Shown: piece after piece, positions 48,420 through 57,975 of the stretch | Layout: every line of letters begins with the position of its first letter | Position numbering within the stretch: position 1 is the first letter of the stretch | DNA from: Sulfitobacter sp. JL08 | GTDB taxonomy: Bacteria > Pseudomonadota > Alphaproteobacteria > Rhodobacterales > Rhodobacteraceae | Length of the DNA: 64,000 nt | Assembly (NCBI RefSeq): GCF_003352045.1 | Contig: NZ_CP025815.1 | Span: forward strand, 3,410,001 to 3,474,000 | Direction: 5' to 3' | Position numbers and translations under genes: made by a program | The notes under the pieces: model-generated | Databases searched by the model: none | What the model was told of the DNA's origin: nothing | What the model saw: the letters and a program-made list of their open reading frames with translations, nothing else

Positions 48420-49335
48420 CGTACAATCCCTGCGCGATGCGGTTGCACGCCACGGGCACGTGGCCCGCATCGTGCTGGCCGAGGTCAAGGGATCTTCTCC
48501 GCGCGAAGTCGGCGCCGCCATGCTGGTTTGGGCGGACGGGCAATCCGGCACCATCGGCGGCGGAGCGCTGGAATACGAACTGGCCCGCGCCAGCCGCAAT
48601 TTGACCAGCGACACGTTGACCCGCCACGCGCTGGGCCCCGACATGGGCCAATGCTGTGGCGGTGCGGTGCGGGTGTTGACCGAATTTTACGATGCGGCAC
48701 GGATTGAAACGCTGGACAATGAAGTGATCGCGCGTGGACCGGGCGACATGCCACTGGCCGTAAAACGGATGTTGGCGGACGCGCGCAATCAAGGGGTCCG
48801 TCCTACGCCACAACTGGTTCAGGGATGGTTTATCGAGCCTGCACATCGCGCCGAACGCAGCGTTTGGATCTGGGGTGCAGGGCATGTGGGCCGCGCGATC
48901 GTCGCGGTGCTGGCCCCCCTGCCCGATCTGGCAATGACATGGATCGACACCGGCGCAGACCGGTTTCCAGCGGACATCCCTGATCATATAAGCGTTGTGC
49001 CCGCGGCCGATCCGGCCCGTCTGGCTGAACACGCCCCAGAGGACGCAAGCCATCTGATCCTGACCTATTCCCACACGCTTGATCTGGAACTGTGTCATCG
49101 CCTGTTGCTGCGGGGCTTTGGATTCTGTGGCCTGATCGGATCGAAAACCAAGTGGGCACGGTTTCGCAAACGGCTTGCCGCGCTGGGGCACAGCCCGGCG
49201 CAGATCGACGCGATCACATGCCCGATCGGGGACCCGGAACTGGGTAAACATCCGGCGCGGATCGCGATTGGCGTAGCCGCTGATTTCATAACAGAAAACC
49301 GAAATGACACCTCCCGACAGGAGAGACGCGCGTGA
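48409..49335 (+). CDS. xdhC: Xanthine dehydrogenase accessory protein XdhC
   Basis: This 308-residue chaperone binds molybdopterin cofactor, has it sulfurated and inserts it into XdhB. Motifs: VEVKGSSPREVGAAMLVW-type start (seen as LAEVKGSSPREVGAAMLVW), TIGGGALEYELA, QCCGGAVRVL and a C-terminal Rossmann region with IWGAGHVGRAIV and FCGLIGSKTKWARF. ATG 48409 overlaps the end of xdhB by 11 bases; the frame is open upstream inside xdhB. Its stop overlaps the next gene's GTG. Confidence 0.94.
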   Translation: MAFDVQSLRDAVARHGHVARIVLAEVKGSSPREVGAAMLVWADGQSGTIGGGALEYELARASRNLTSDTLTRHALGPDMGQCCGGAVRVLTEFYDAARIETLDNEVIARGPGDMPLAVKRMLADARNQGVRPTPQLVQGWFIEPAHRAERSVWIWGAGHVGRAIVAVLAPLPDLAMTWIDTGADRFPADIPDHISVVPAADPARLAEHAPEDASHLILTYSHTLDLELCHRLLLRGFGFCGLIGSKTKWARFRKRLAALGHSPAQIDAITCPIGDPELGKHPARIAIGVAADFITENRNDTSRQERRA

Positions 49336-50861
49336 CAAAGAAACCATCCGATACCCTGCTGCGTATCCGCGGGCTGACCAAGGCCTATCCCGGTGTTGTG
49401 GCCAACAGCGATGTGTCTTTTGACATCGGTGTTGGCGAGGTCCACGCCTTGCTGGGTGAAAACGGAGCCGGAAAATCAACGCTGGTCAAAATGATTTATG
49501 GCCTTGTCAAACCCGACAGCGGCACGATGGAAATGAACGGAGCCGATTTTGCGCCCCCCGAACCGCGCGCAGCCCGCGCCAGCGGTGTTGCGATGGTGTT
49601 CCAGCATTTTTCGCTGTTCGATGCGCTGAACGTGGCCGAAAACATCGCCCTGGGCATGGAAAACCCGCCAAAGATGCGGGATCTGGCCACCCAGATCCAA
49701 GACGTGTCAGAACGCTATGGCCTGCCTCTTGATCCCTACCGTGTTGTCGGTGATCTTTCAGCAGGCGAACGTCAGCGCGTTGAGATCATCCGCTGCCTGC
49801 TGCAGGATCCGAAACTGTTGATCATGGATGAGCCGACATCGGTTCTGACCCCGCAAGAGGTCGATATCCTGTTCCAGACCCTGCGCAAGCTGAGTGCCGA
49901 AGGCACCGCAATTCTGTATATCTCGCACAAACTGGAAGAAATCCGCGCGCTTTGTGACCATGCAACCGTGTTGCGTCTGGGAAAGGTCGTTGGCGAATGC
50001 ACGCCAGCCGATACAACCGCACGCGACATGGCCGAAATGATGGTCGGCACGATCCTGAAAACGCCGACACGTGCCGGGCGCGACATGGGAGCGGTCGCAC
50101 TGGAACTGAAAAACCTGAGCGCGAAATCCCCCGGTGCCTTTGGTACATCCCTTAAGAATATCAGCTTTGCGGTTCAGGCAGGCGAAATTCTGGGGCTTGG
50201 CGGGGTTGCGGGAAACGGGCAGGACGAACTTCTGGCCGCGCTGTCTGGCGAGATCAGAACAGATCCGGACATGGTGCAGATGCATGGCATTGGCATCGGC
50301 CAGATGGGGCCGGCGCAACGTCGCCGCCAGGGACTGCTGAGCGCGCCCGAAGAACGGCTGGGTCATGCCGCAGCACCCGATATGAGCCTGATCGAAAATG
50401 CCATGCTGACAGGTGCTGTGCGCGAGAAGCTGGTGAATAACGGGTTTCTGAAATGGGGCAAGGCGCAGGAATTTGCCGAGCGCATTATCAAGGATTTTGA
50501 TGTCCGCACGCCGGGTGCCGCCAACGCGGCGCGGGCGCTGTCGGGGGGCAACCTGCAAAAATTCGTGATCGGGCGCGAGGTGTTGCAGCGCCCCGAAGTT
50601 CTGGTGGTGAACCAGCCGACATGGGGGGTGGATGCCTCTGCGGCGGCTGCAATCCGGCAAGCCTTGCTGGATTTGGCCGCAGGCGGGGCAGCACTGGTTG
50701 TCATTTCGCAGGATCTGGATGAACTGATGGAAATTTCCGACCGGTTCGCTGCCCTGAACGAAGGGCGTTTGTCTGATATCCGCCCTGCTGCGGGTCTGAC
50801 CGTGGAAGAGATCGGAATGATGATGGGCGGGGCCCACGGGATGGAGGTGGCCCATGTTTGA
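49332..50861 (+). CDS. Nucleoside-type ABC transporter ATP-binding protein (double ABC)
   Basis: This 509-residue protein has two ABC domains as in sugar/BMP-family importers. Domain 1 carries GENGAGKSTLVKMIYGL, LSAGERQRVEI and LIMDEPTSVL; domain 2 has a degenerate GVAGNGQDELL Walker A and LSGGNLQKFVIGREVL. It powers uptake of purine nucleosides or bases together with the next three genes. GTG start overlapping xdhC (GTGA). Confidence 0.92.
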   Translation: MTKKPSDTLLRIRGLTKAYPGVVANSDVSFDIGVGEVHALLGENGAGKSTLVKMIYGLVKPDSGTMEMNGADFAPPEPRAARASGVAMVFQHFSLFDALNVAENIALGMENPPKMRDLATQIQDVSERYGLPLDPYRVVGDLSAGERQRVEIIRCLLQDPKLLIMDEPTSVLTPQEVDILFQTLRKLSAEGTAILYISHKLEEIRALCDHATVLRLGKVVGECTPADTTARDMAEMMVGTILKTPTRAGRDMGAVALELKNLSAKSPGAFGTSLKNISFAVQAGEILGLGGVAGNGQDELLAALSGEIRTDPDMVQMHGIGIGQMGPAQRRRQGLLSAPEERLGHAAAPDMSLIENAMLTGAVREKLVNNGFLKWGKAQEFAERIIKDFDVRTPGAANAARALSGGNLQKFVIGREVLQRPEVLVVNQPTWGVDASAAAAIRQALLDLAAGGAALVVISQDLDELMEISDRFAALNEGRLSDIRPAAGLTVEEIGMMMGGAHGMEVAHV

Positions 50862-50949
50862 GCCTGTTACTGACCTGAAGTGGCGCCGATCAAAGACGCC
50901 TCCGGCGGGGATATTTCTGAACAGAAGAAGCACCGGAGGTGCCCGATGA
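50854..50949 (+). other. 31-codon mini-ORF overlapping the permease start
   Basis: ATG at 50854 runs in frame through the dispersed repeat to a TGA at 50947-50949 that overlaps the permease ATG at 50946 (ATGA). The peptide (start MFEPVTDLKW) looks random, but the overlap could couple translation of the permease. It is listed because it is unexpected, not because I think it is a real protein. Confidence 0.3.
50898..50934 (+). repeat. Dispersed short repeat, copy upstream of the permease gene
   Basis: The sequence GCCTCCGGCGGGGATATTT then CTGAACAGAAGAAGCACC lies in the gap between the ATPase and permease genes and ends next to the ribosome binding site (CCGGAGGT). Match to the xdhB copy is best in the first 19 bases. 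Confidence 0.6.
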
Positions 50950-52028
50950 TCCATCTTGTTAAACGCCCGCTGCCATCGCGTGCATGGTCGATGGCGACGC
51001 CCCTCGTGGCGGTGCTGGCAACCATGGTGTTTGGCGGCCTGCTGTTCTGGGCGCTGGGGAACAATCCGTTTATCGCCATTCGAACGATATTCTGGGATCC
51101 GCTGTTTGGGGAATTCGCGTTTTTCTACCGTCCGCAATTGCTGATCAAGGGTGCGCCCCTGATCCTGATTGCCATCGGATTGTCACTGGGATTTCGCGCC
51201 GGCATTTGGAACATCGGTGCAGAAGGCCAATACATTATCGGCGCTCTGGTCGGCGCGGGCGTGGGCCTTGCCTTTTATCCGCTGGAAGCCTGGTACATCT
51301 TTCCCCTGATGGTGATTGGTGGTGCGTTTGGCGGATGGGCCTGGGCAATGATTCCGGCGATTCTGAAGGTGAAATTCGGCACCAATGAAATTCTGGTCTC
51401 TCTGATGCTGGTTTATGTGGCCGAACAGTTGCTGGCATCGATGTCTTTGGGATTGCTGAAAAATCCCGAAGGGTTCGGCTTTCCGGGCAGTCGCAACCTG
51501 CAACAATATGAAAGTGCGCATAATGCCGAGATTATCGCAGGGTCCGGTATGCACTGGGGGGTTGTCGCGGCCTTTATCGCGGTGATTTTCGCCTATGTGC
51601 TGCTGAACCGGCACATGCTTGGGTTTCAGATCAAACTGACAGGTCAGGCGCCGCGCGCCGCACGGTTTGGCGGCGTGAACCCGGCGCGCCTGATCCTGTT
51701 CTGTCTGGGCGCATCCGGCGCGCTGGCCGGGTTGGCGGGATTGTTCGAAGTGTCGGGCCCATCCGGTGTGGTCAGCATCGACTTTAACGCAGGGTACGGT
51801 TTTACCGCGATCATCGTGGCCTTTCTGGGCCGGCTGCATCCGGTGGGCATTTTGCTGGCCGGATTGCTGATGGCGCTTACCTATATCGGCGGCGAGATCG
51901 CACAATCCAATCTGCAACTGCCCGCCGCCGCCATTCAGGTCTTTCAGGGGATGCTTTTGTTTTTCCTGCTGGCCTTTGATCTTCTGACAAATTACCGCAT
52001 CCGGTTGCGCCAAGGGGAGGTTGCCTAA
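50946..52028 (+). CDS. Nucleoside-type ABC transporter permease
   Basis: This 360-residue inner-membrane permease of the branched-chain/BMP-type family has an N-terminal hydrophobic segment (TPLVAVLATMVFGGLLFWAL), then GAPLILIAIGLSLGFRAGIWNIGAEGQ, a family hallmark, and repeated hydrophobic helices to the C-terminus. ATG 50946 has GGAGGTGCCCG upstream; the in-frame upstream codons encode the repeat and are not part of the protein. Stop overlaps the next permease by one base. Confidence 0.92.
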   Translation: MIHLVKRPLPSRAWSMATPLVAVLATMVFGGLLFWALGNNPFIAIRTIFWDPLFGEFAFFYRPQLLIKGAPLILIAIGLSLGFRAGIWNIGAEGQYIIGALVGAGVGLAFYPLEAWYIFPLMVIGGAFGGWAWAMIPAILKVKFGTNEILVSLMLVYVAEQLLASMSLGLLKNPEGFGFPGSRNLQQYESAHNAEIIAGSGMHWGVVAAFIAVIFAYVLLNRHMLGFQIKLTGQAPRAARFGGVNPARLILFCLGASGALAGLAGLFEVSGPSGVVSIDFNAGYGFTAIIVAFLGRLHPVGILLAGLLMALTYIGGEIAQSNLQLPAAAIQVFQGMLLFFLLAFDLLTNYRIRLRQGEVA

Positions 52029-52948
52029 TGGACCTGTCAGCCATCAATCCTGTTCTTCTGATCGCATCCCTTATGGTCGCGGCAACGCCTATCCTGCTGG
52101 CCGCCATCGGCGAGCTGGTTGTCGAAAAATCCGGTGTGCTTAATCTGGGTGTCGAAGGCATGATGATCGTCGGAGCCATCAGCGGTTTTGCCATCGCGGT
52201 TGAAACCGGATCACCGATACTGGGGTTCTTCGCCGCGGCAATCGGCGGCGCGCTACTGTCTGTTCTGTTTGCGCTGTTGACGCAAGTGGCGCTGGCCAAT
52301 CAGGTGGCGTCAGGGCTGGCGCTTACACTGTTCGGGCTTGGCCTGTCCGCGCTTTTGGGTCAGGGCTATGTCGGTGTCAAACCGCCGCCCACGGCACGTC
52401 TGGATATCCCGGTGATCAGCGATCTGCCCGTGATCGGCCCTATCCTTTTTGGTCATGATCCGATCCTGTATTTCGGCATCGCCCTGACGGCTGTCGTGTG
52501 GGCCATGCTGAAGTTCACCCGCGCCGGTCTGATCCTGCGCGCGGTCGGCGAAAGCCATGATGCCGCGCATGCACTTGGATACAAGGTGGTGCGCATCCGT
52601 TTCATGGCGATCATGTTTGGCGGCGCCTGCGCGGGCCTTGGCGGCGCTTACATCAGCCTGATCCGGGTGCCACAGTGGACAGAGGGCATGACGGCCGGTG
52701 TGGGTTGGATTGCGCTTGCGCTGGTGGTGTTTGCAAGCTGGAAACCGTGGCGGGCGTTGCTGGGTGCCTATTTGTTTGGCGGTGTCACCGTGGTTCAGCT
52801 GAATCTTCAGGCGGCAGGCGTTGCCATTCCTGTCGAATATCTGGCAATGTCACCGTATCTGATAACCATTCTGGTTCTGGTGATCCTTTCCGCGGACAAA
52901 AGCAGCGCACCTGCCTCGCTTGGCCGTAATTTCCACGCCTCACACTAG
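52028..52948 (+). CDS. Nucleoside-type ABC transporter permease, second subunit
   Basis: This 306-residue second permease is the partner of the preceding one. It has the family pattern PILLAAIGELVVEKSGVLNLG followed by VEGMMIVGAISG, about eight membrane helices and ends after SADKSSAP. The pair forms the membrane pore of a BMP-dependent importer. ATG start shares one base with the upstream stop. Confidence 0.92.
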   Translation: MDLSAINPVLLIASLMVAATPILLAAIGELVVEKSGVLNLGVEGMMIVGAISGFAIAVETGSPILGFFAAAIGGALLSVLFALLTQVALANQVASGLALTLFGLGLSALLGQGYVGVKPPPTARLDIPVISDLPVIGPILFGHDPILYFGIALTAVVWAMLKFTRAGLILRAVGESHDAAHALGYKVVRIRFMAIMFGGACAGLGGAYISLIRVPQWTEGMTAGVGWIALALVVFASWKPWRALLGAYLFGGVTVVQLNLQAAGVAIPVEYLAMSPYLITILVLVILSADKSSAPASLGRNFHASH

Positions 52949-53002
52949 GGGCACAACGATGCCCCGGTTCATGGGGCCAACTTACAAAATGGGGAAGTCT
53001 AA

Positions 53003-54076
53003 ATGAAACTCACAAAACTCCTGACCGGTGCCGTTGTCGCGCTGGGTCTGGCCACCGGCGCAATGGCGCAAGACAAGACCAAGGTCGGTTTCGTCTTTGT
53101 CGGGCCCGTCGGCGATGGCGGCTGGACATATGAACACAATAAGGGCCGTTTGGCTGTCGAAGAAGAATTCGGCGATGCGGTTGAAACCGTATTTGTCGAA
53201 AGTGTTCCTGAAGGCCCGGATGCCGAGCGGGTGATGACGCAAATGGCACTGGACGGCGCCGATCTGATTTTCACAACCTCGTTCGGATACATGGACCCGA
53301 CGATCAACGTGGCCAAGAAATTTCCGGACGTGAAATTCGAACATGCGACCGGTTACAAACGCGCGGACAACGTTTCCACATATTCCGCGCGGTTCTACGA
53401 AGGCCGTGCCATTCAGGGCCACATTGCCGGAAAGATGACCAAATCGAATATCATCGGTTATATCGGCTCCTATCCGATCCCCGAAGTGATCCGCGGTATC
53501 AACAGCGCCTATATCCACGCCAAGAAGGTAAACCCTGACGTCGAATTCAAGATCATCTGGGCCTACACTTGGTTTGATCCGGCAAAAGAGGCGGATGCGG
53601 CCAAGGTTTTGATTGAACAGGGCGCCGACGTGGTCTTGCAACACACGGATTCAACAGCCCCTCAGGCAGCGGCGCAGGCAGCCGGCAACGTAGTGACCTT
53701 TGGTCAGGCTTCGGACATGGGCGAATATGCCCCGTTCCCGCGTGTTTCATCCATTATCGATGATTGGGCACCTTACTACATCGCGCGCACCAAGGCCGTG
53801 ATGGACGGGACATGGGAAAGCATGGACACATGGGACGGTATTGGCCCGGGCATGGTTGGTATCGGCGAGATTTCCGATGCAGTACCCGCAGACGTGAAAG
53901 CCGAAGCGCTGGCAATGAAGGCCGCTATTGCGGACGGGTCATACCATCCGTTCACAGGCCCGATCAAGAAACAGGACGGCTCCGACTGGCTGGCCGAAGG
54001 CGAAGTGGCCGATGATGGCACACTGGCTGGCATGAACTTCTATGTTGAAGGGATCGAAGGCGACATCCCGAACTAA
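53003..54076 (+). CDS. BMP-family ABC transporter substrate-binding protein
   Basis: This 357-residue periplasmic binding protein (PF02608, PnrA/Med-like) has a clear signal peptide (KLTKLLTGAVVALGLATGAMA) and a mature start DKTKVGFVFVGPVGDGGWTY; GADLIFTTSFGYMDPTINVA and DVVLQHTDSTAPQAAAQ are typical. Such proteins bind nucleosides or purines. Placement directly after xdhABC and the transporter genes suggests the ligand is a purine that XdhAB oxidises (inference). A strong terminator follows. Confidence 0.92.
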   Translation: MKLTKLLTGAVVALGLATGAMAQDKTKVGFVFVGPVGDGGWTYEHNKGRLAVEEEFGDAVETVFVESVPEGPDAERVMTQMALDGADLIFTTSFGYMDPTINVAKKFPDVKFEHATGYKRADNVSTYSARFYEGRAIQGHIAGKMTKSNIIGYIGSYPIPEVIRGINSAYIHAKKVNPDVEFKIIWAYTWFDPAKEADAAKVLIEQGADVVLQHTDSTAPQAAAQAAGNVVTFGQASDMGEYAPFPRVSSIIDDWAPYYIARTKAVMDGTWESMDTWDGIGPGMVGIGEISDAVPADVKAEALAMKAAIADGSYHPFTGPIKKQDGSDWLAEGEVADDGTLAGMNFYVEGIEGDIPN

Positions 54077-54100
54077 TCCGGGATACCAAACGCTTTGCAG

Positions 54101-54132
54101 AAAAGGCCCCGTTGCGAAACGGGGCCTTTTTT
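54101..54132 (+). terminator. Rho-independent terminator of the xdh/transporter operon
   Basis: 13-bp stem AAAAGGCCCCGTT / AACGGGGCCTTTT, loop GCGA, then TT. It lies 25 bases after the substrate-binding protein stop; symmetric enough to act on the convergent pssA as well. Confidence 0.9.
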
Positions 54133-54142
54133 ATTGGCGCGC

Positions 54143-54889
54143 CTAATCTGCGGCGCGGCGCCATGATGAAAGCCATGCCCACAAGACGCTGACGAAATAA
54201 GCCGCAGCAACAATTGAAAGGGTAAGCCACAGATAATTCAGCAGGGCCGCAACAACACAGGCAAAGCCAAGCAGGAAATACTTCACGTTTTCCCGCGATA
54301 CGGTCATGAATTTGAACGAATAGGTCGGGATGCGGCTGATCATCAGCAAACCGACAGTGGCCATCCAGACGAATATCACCTCGTTGGGCAGATGCGCGCC
54401 GTCATCATCCAGAAACGACAGGAAAAGCGGCAACAGGATCAGCATCGCGCCCGCCGGTGCCGGCACCCCGACAAAGTATTTGCCGTTCTTGGCATCAATG
54501 TCTGTCTTTTTGCCAACATTGAACCGCGCCAGACGGATCACGCAGCAGACCGAAAACAGCAGCACGGCAAACCAACCCGCCTTTGGCATATCCTGTAAGG
54601 TAAACAGATATATCAGAATGGGGGTCGCCACCCCGAAATTCAGAAAGTCGGCAAGCGAGTCTAGCTCGGCGCCCATGGGGCTTTCGCAATTCAGCAGACG
54701 GGCCAGACGCCCGTCGATACCATCCAGTACGCAAGCCGCAAGGATCAACAGGACGGCCGTCGAAAACTGGCCCTGAAACCCGAACCGGATGGCGGTAAGC
54801 CCGGCGCAAATCGCTGCAAGCGTCACCAGATTGGGTAGCAGTTGAACGATCGGCATTTCGGTTTTAGTGGGCGGTCCTTCAAAAGACAT
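54143..54889 (-). CDS. pssA: CDP-diacylglycerol--serine O-phosphatidyltransferase
   Basis: This 248-residue membrane enzyme makes phosphatidylserine from CDP-diacylglycerol and serine. The CDP-alcohol phosphotransferase motif is DGIDGRLARLLNCESPMGAELDSLAD. About six hydrophobic helices are visible, and the first begins NLVTLAAICAGLTAIRFGF. It follows psd with a 3-base gap; the two form the phosphatidylethanolamine route. Confidence 0.93.
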   Translation of the reverse strand: MSFEGPPTKTEMPIVQLLPNLVTLAAICAGLTAIRFGFQGQFSTAVLLILAACVLDGIDGRLARLLNCESPMGAELDSLADFLNFGVATPILIYLFTLQDMPKAGWFAVLLFSVCCVIRLARFNVGKKTDIDAKNGKYFVGVPAPAGAMLILLPLFLSFLDDDGAHLPNEVIFVWMATVGLLMISRIPTYSFKFMTVSRENVKYFLLGFACVVAALLNYLWLTLSIVAAAYFVSVLWAWLSSWRRAAD

Positions 54890-54892
54890 GCT

Positions 54893-55585
54893 TCACCCCG
54901 TCCGCGCGGTGCGCGCTGTTTCGGTTGACGCCAGATCCGCCAGAACCGTTTCACCCGCAACCATGCTTTGCCCGACGCTGACCATCGGGGCCACACCATC
55001 CGGCAAATACACATCCACGCGCGATCCAAACCGGATAAGGCCAAACCTTTCGCCCGTATCAATCGCGCGCCCTTTGTCCACGAAACACACAATCCGGCGC
55101 GCCACCAGTCCGGCAATCTGAACCACTGCAATCTGGCGCCCGTCTTGAAGTTCAATGCACAGCGAATTGCGTTCGTTGTCCGCGCTTGCCTTGTCCAGCG
55201 ACGCATTGAGAAACTTGCCCGGGCGATAGGCCACCGCGACGATCCGGCCGCCAATCGGCGCGCGGTTAACGTGGCAGTTGAAGACGTTCATGAAAACACT
55301 GACACGCGTCAGCGGCGCGTCTGGCATGCCCAACTCAGCTGGGGGTACGGCGGGTTCGATCAGGGATACGACACCGTCTGCCGGGCTGATGATCAACCCG
55401 TCGCGTACCGGTGTCGTTCGTGCGGGGTCACGAAAGAAATAGTAGCACCACACCGTTAGCAAGACACCAATCCATCCCAGAACCGGCGTCAGCAGAAACA
55501 GAAAAACCGTGATTGCGGCAAAGATAGCCACGAATTTCCGGCCCTCCGGATGCATCGGTTTGATAAAAGTGCCTAGCATTGTCAT
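54893..55585 (-). CDS. psd: Phosphatidylserine decarboxylase proenzyme (short form)
   Basis: This 230-residue short-form PSD makes phosphatidylethanolamine. It has a hydrophobic N-terminus ([20 protein letters not shown]), [33 protein letters not shown] and the self-cleavage site [11 protein letters not shown], where the Gly-Ser bond gives the pyruvoyl group. I chose ATG 55585 (MTMLGTFIK), with AAGG upstream; ATG 55579 is an alternative. Upstream of pssA in the same transcript. Confidence 0.93.
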   Translation of the reverse strand: MTMLGTFIKPMHPEGRKFVAIFAAITVFLFLLTPVLGWIGVLLTVWCYYFFRDPARTTPVRDGLIISPADGVVSLIEPAVPPAELGMPDAPLTRVSVFMNVFNCHVNRAPIGGRIVAVAYRPGKFLNASLDKASADNERNSLCIELQDGRQIAVVQIAGLVARRIVCFVDKGRAIDTGERFGLIRFGSRVDVYLPDGVAPMVSVGQSMVAGETVLADLASTETARTARTG

Positions 55586-55775
55586 GTGAGCAGTTCGCCT
55601 TTCTGGCCAAGTTCTGCTGTCTATATCCCCTTGGCCTGCAAGTTCAACGTCTAAGCCGCACAGAAAGCACCTGACGTTGCTGGCGCAGATCGCTAAAAAC
55701 AACGTTAACGGTTGCGGCAACGCCAAGACCATGCAACCCATTTGCCGTTCCACCGCTGTACACTGAAGGCAGGAT

Positions 55776-56852
55776 ATGAGCGACATTATTGTAATCGGGG
55801 GCGGTATTGCCGGTGTTTCGGCCGCCGCGCGGCTTGCGCCACATGGCACCGTGACCGTTCTGGAAGGTGAAAGCGCGCTGGGCTATCACGCCTCGGGCCG
55901 GTCGGCGGCTCTGTTCGAGGCCAACTATGGCCTACCCCCGACCGTCGCGTTAAGCGTCGCCAGTGCGGATTATCACAGAACGGCAAACGGGGGATACATA
56001 TCGCCGCGCGGGTTGCTGATACTGGCACGGGAAGCCGATGATGCGCAGTTTGAAGCGGATCGGGTTGCGCTGGATCTGGACGTTCTGACCCCGTCCGAGA
56101 CATGCGAACTTGTGCCGATCCTGAACAAGGACAGGATTGTGCGCGCCGGATACCACGCCGAGGCATGGGATCTGGACACAGACAGGATGATACAGGATTT
56201 TGCCCGCACGGTCCGTCAGGCCGGTGGAAAGGTTCTGACCGGCGAGACGGTCTCGCAGATCACGCGCGCCAACGGAAAATGGATCGTTACCACAAACACA
56301 CAAACGCACCGCGCCGACATTCTGGTAAATGCGGCAGGCGCATGGGCCGACACGATTGCAAGGATGGCAGGCATTGCCCCGCTGGGGATCACCCCCCATC
56401 GCCGTTCCATGGCACGCCTTCCGGCCCCCGGCGGGCATGATGTTTCAGGCTGGCCCATGTTCTTTGGTGCAGGTGAAACATGGTACGCCAAGCCGGATGC
56501 CGGAAAACTGCTTGTCTCGCCCGCAGACGAAGACCCGGTTGAACCCCATGATGCCTACGCCGACGATATGGTGCTGGCCGAAGGTCTTGCCCGCTATGAA
56601 GAGATGGTAACAACCCCGGTCACCCGGGTTGAAACCAACTGGGCGGGACTGCGCAGTTTTGCCCCCGACAGAACACTGGTGCTGGGCCGCGATCCGGTTC
56701 AACCAGATTTCGTCTGGTGCGCAGCACAAGGGGGATACGGGTTTCAGACAGCACCGGCGGCATCGCAACTGGTCGCCGATCTGGTCACAGGCGTGCAACC
56801 GGTGCTGGATGCGCAGACCGTTGCCGCCCTGTCGCCGGCACGGTTTTCCTGA
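55776..56852 (+). CDS. FAD-dependent oxidoreductase (D-amino-acid oxidase type)
   Basis: This 358-residue DAO-family flavoprotein has a Rossmann start [52 protein letters not shown] and a C-terminal [20 protein letters not shown]. Family members oxidise amines or D-amino acids; the substrate is not evident. Its stop overlaps the ATG of the DUF938 gene (TGATG), so they are cotranscribed. Confidence 0.88.
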   Translation: MSDIIVIGGGIAGVSAAARLAPHGTVTVLEGESALGYHASGRSAALFEANYGLPPTVALSVASADYHRTANGGYISPRGLLILAREADDAQFEADRVALDLDVLTPSETCELVPILNKDRIVRAGYHAEAWDLDTDRMIQDFARTVRQAGGKVLTGETVSQITRANGKWIVTTNTQTHRADILVNAAGAWADTIARMAGIAPLGITPHRRSMARLPAPGGHDVSGWPMFFGAGETWYAKPDAGKLLVSPADEDPVEPHDAYADDMVLAEGLARYEEMVTTPVTRVETNWAGLRSFAPDRTLVLGRDPVQPDFVWCAAQGGYGFQTAPAASQLVADLVTGVQPVLDAQTVAALSPARFS

Positions 56853-57508
56853 TGCCTGAACGCAAGCCACCGCACACGGCCAGCATTGCGCACGCGGCCT
56901 TGGGCGAAAAATTGTCAGCGCCGGCGGCTTTGCGCAATGCGGATGCATTATGTGACGTGATCGGGATCTATGCGCCAAAAGACGGCCGCGCTTTGGAAAT
57001 CGCCAGCGGCACCGGACAGCATGTTCTGCGCTTTGCGGCAGTTCGGCCCGATCTTGTCTGGCAACCGACCGATATCGCAGATGATCGTCTCGCAAGCATC
57101 AATGCCTATATCGCAGAAGCGCAGGTATCCAACGTGCGCCGCGCGCAACGTCTGGATGCCACGCACCCCGGATGGGCTGCAGAACATGCCGGTTCATCCC
57201 TGATCCTTTTGATCAATCTGCTTCACCTGATCAGTCACGCGGAAACAGAGATTCTGATCCGTGAAAGTGCAAAGGCCCTGGCCGCGCAAGGCTTGTTCTT
57301 TGTTTACGGGCCATTCACCCGCGCCGGAGAGTTCACCAGCCAGGGTGACCTGTCATTTCATGACAGCCTTGTCTCTCAGGATCCGGATATCGGCTACAAG
57401 GATGATTTCGATGTGATCGATCTTGCCCAGTCCGCAGGTTTGGACTTGCGCGCGGCCATCGAAATGCCTGCCAACAACCTTGCCCTGATTTTTGTTCGCC
57501 CTGCGTGA
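56852..57508 (+). CDS. DUF938 family SAM-methyltransferase-like protein
   Basis: This 218-residue protein has a methyltransferase-like motif ALEIASGTGQHVLRFA (residues about 46-61), WQPTDIADDRLASI and LLILINLLHLISHAETEIL-type hydrophobic stretch (seen as SLILLINLLHLISHAE), then FVYGPFTRAGEFTSQGD, characteristic of DUF938. Substrate unknown. ATG 56852 overlaps the stop of the flavoprotein gene; upstream in-frame codons lie inside that gene. Confidence 0.85.
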   Translation: MPERKPPHTASIAHAALGEKLSAPAALRNADALCDVIGIYAPKDGRALEIASGTGQHVLRFAAVRPDLVWQPTDIADDRLASINAYIAEAQVSNVRRAQRLDATHPGWAAEHAGSSLILLINLLHLISHAETEILIRESAKALAAQGLFFVYGPFTRAGEFTSQGDLSFHDSLVSQDPDIGYKDDFDVIDLAQSAGLDLRAAIEMPANNLALIFVRPA

Positions 57509-57578
57509 CTTAGATCAAGGCGATCACATTCCGTTTTGCGCATTCATTTCCTGACCAAATGGCAAACAGGATCACGAT

Positions 57579-57914
57579 ATGAGCTGGCAAGACAAACTGG
57601 ACGACACTCGCACCGAACTGCGCAATCTGAACGGCGCAATCCCTGACACCGCCAAGGCATTCGGTGCCTTGGGCAAAGCGGCCAAGGACGGAGGTGTTCT
57701 GGACTACAAGGTCAAGGAATTCATCGCCTTGGGGATTTCCATCGCAGACCGGTGCGAACCCTGTATCACCCTGCATACCGAAGCGCTGGTCAAAGCCGGG
57801 GCCACCCGCGAAGAAATCAGCGATGTGCTGTCGATGAGCATCCAGATGGGTGGTGGCCCGTCGCTGATGTACGCGGCCAAGGCGCTGGCCTGTTACGACG
57901 CGTTGAAGGCGTGA
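57579..57914 (+). CDS. Carboxymuconolactone decarboxylase family (AhpD-like) protein
   Basis: This 111-residue all-helical protein has the AhpD-type redox pair CEPCITLH (Cys-x-x-Cys and following His). AhpD-like proteins serve as alkylhydroperoxidases or reductants; true carboxymuconolactone decarboxylases lack the cysteines. Single gene with an ATG start, followed by a strong hairpin. Confidence 0.88.
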   Translation: MSWQDKLDDTRTELRNLNGAIPDTAKAFGALGKAAKDGGVLDYKVKEFIALGISIADRCEPCITLHTEALVKAGATREEISDVLSMSIQMGGGPSLMYAAKALACYDALKA

Positions 57915-57921
57915 TGTTGAA

Positions 57922-57948
57922 ACGGCCCCGATGAATAGTCGGGGCCGT
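57922..57948. terminator. Hairpin between convergent genes
   Basis: 10-bp stem ACGGCCCCGA / TCGGGGCCGT, loop of 7, lying 8 bases after the AhpD-like stop and 28 bases after the convergent dehydrogenase stop. The T tract is weak (ATTCCTG). Confidence 0.7.
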
Positions 57949-57975
57949 ATTCCTGTGGCGTCTTAGGCGGGTCGG

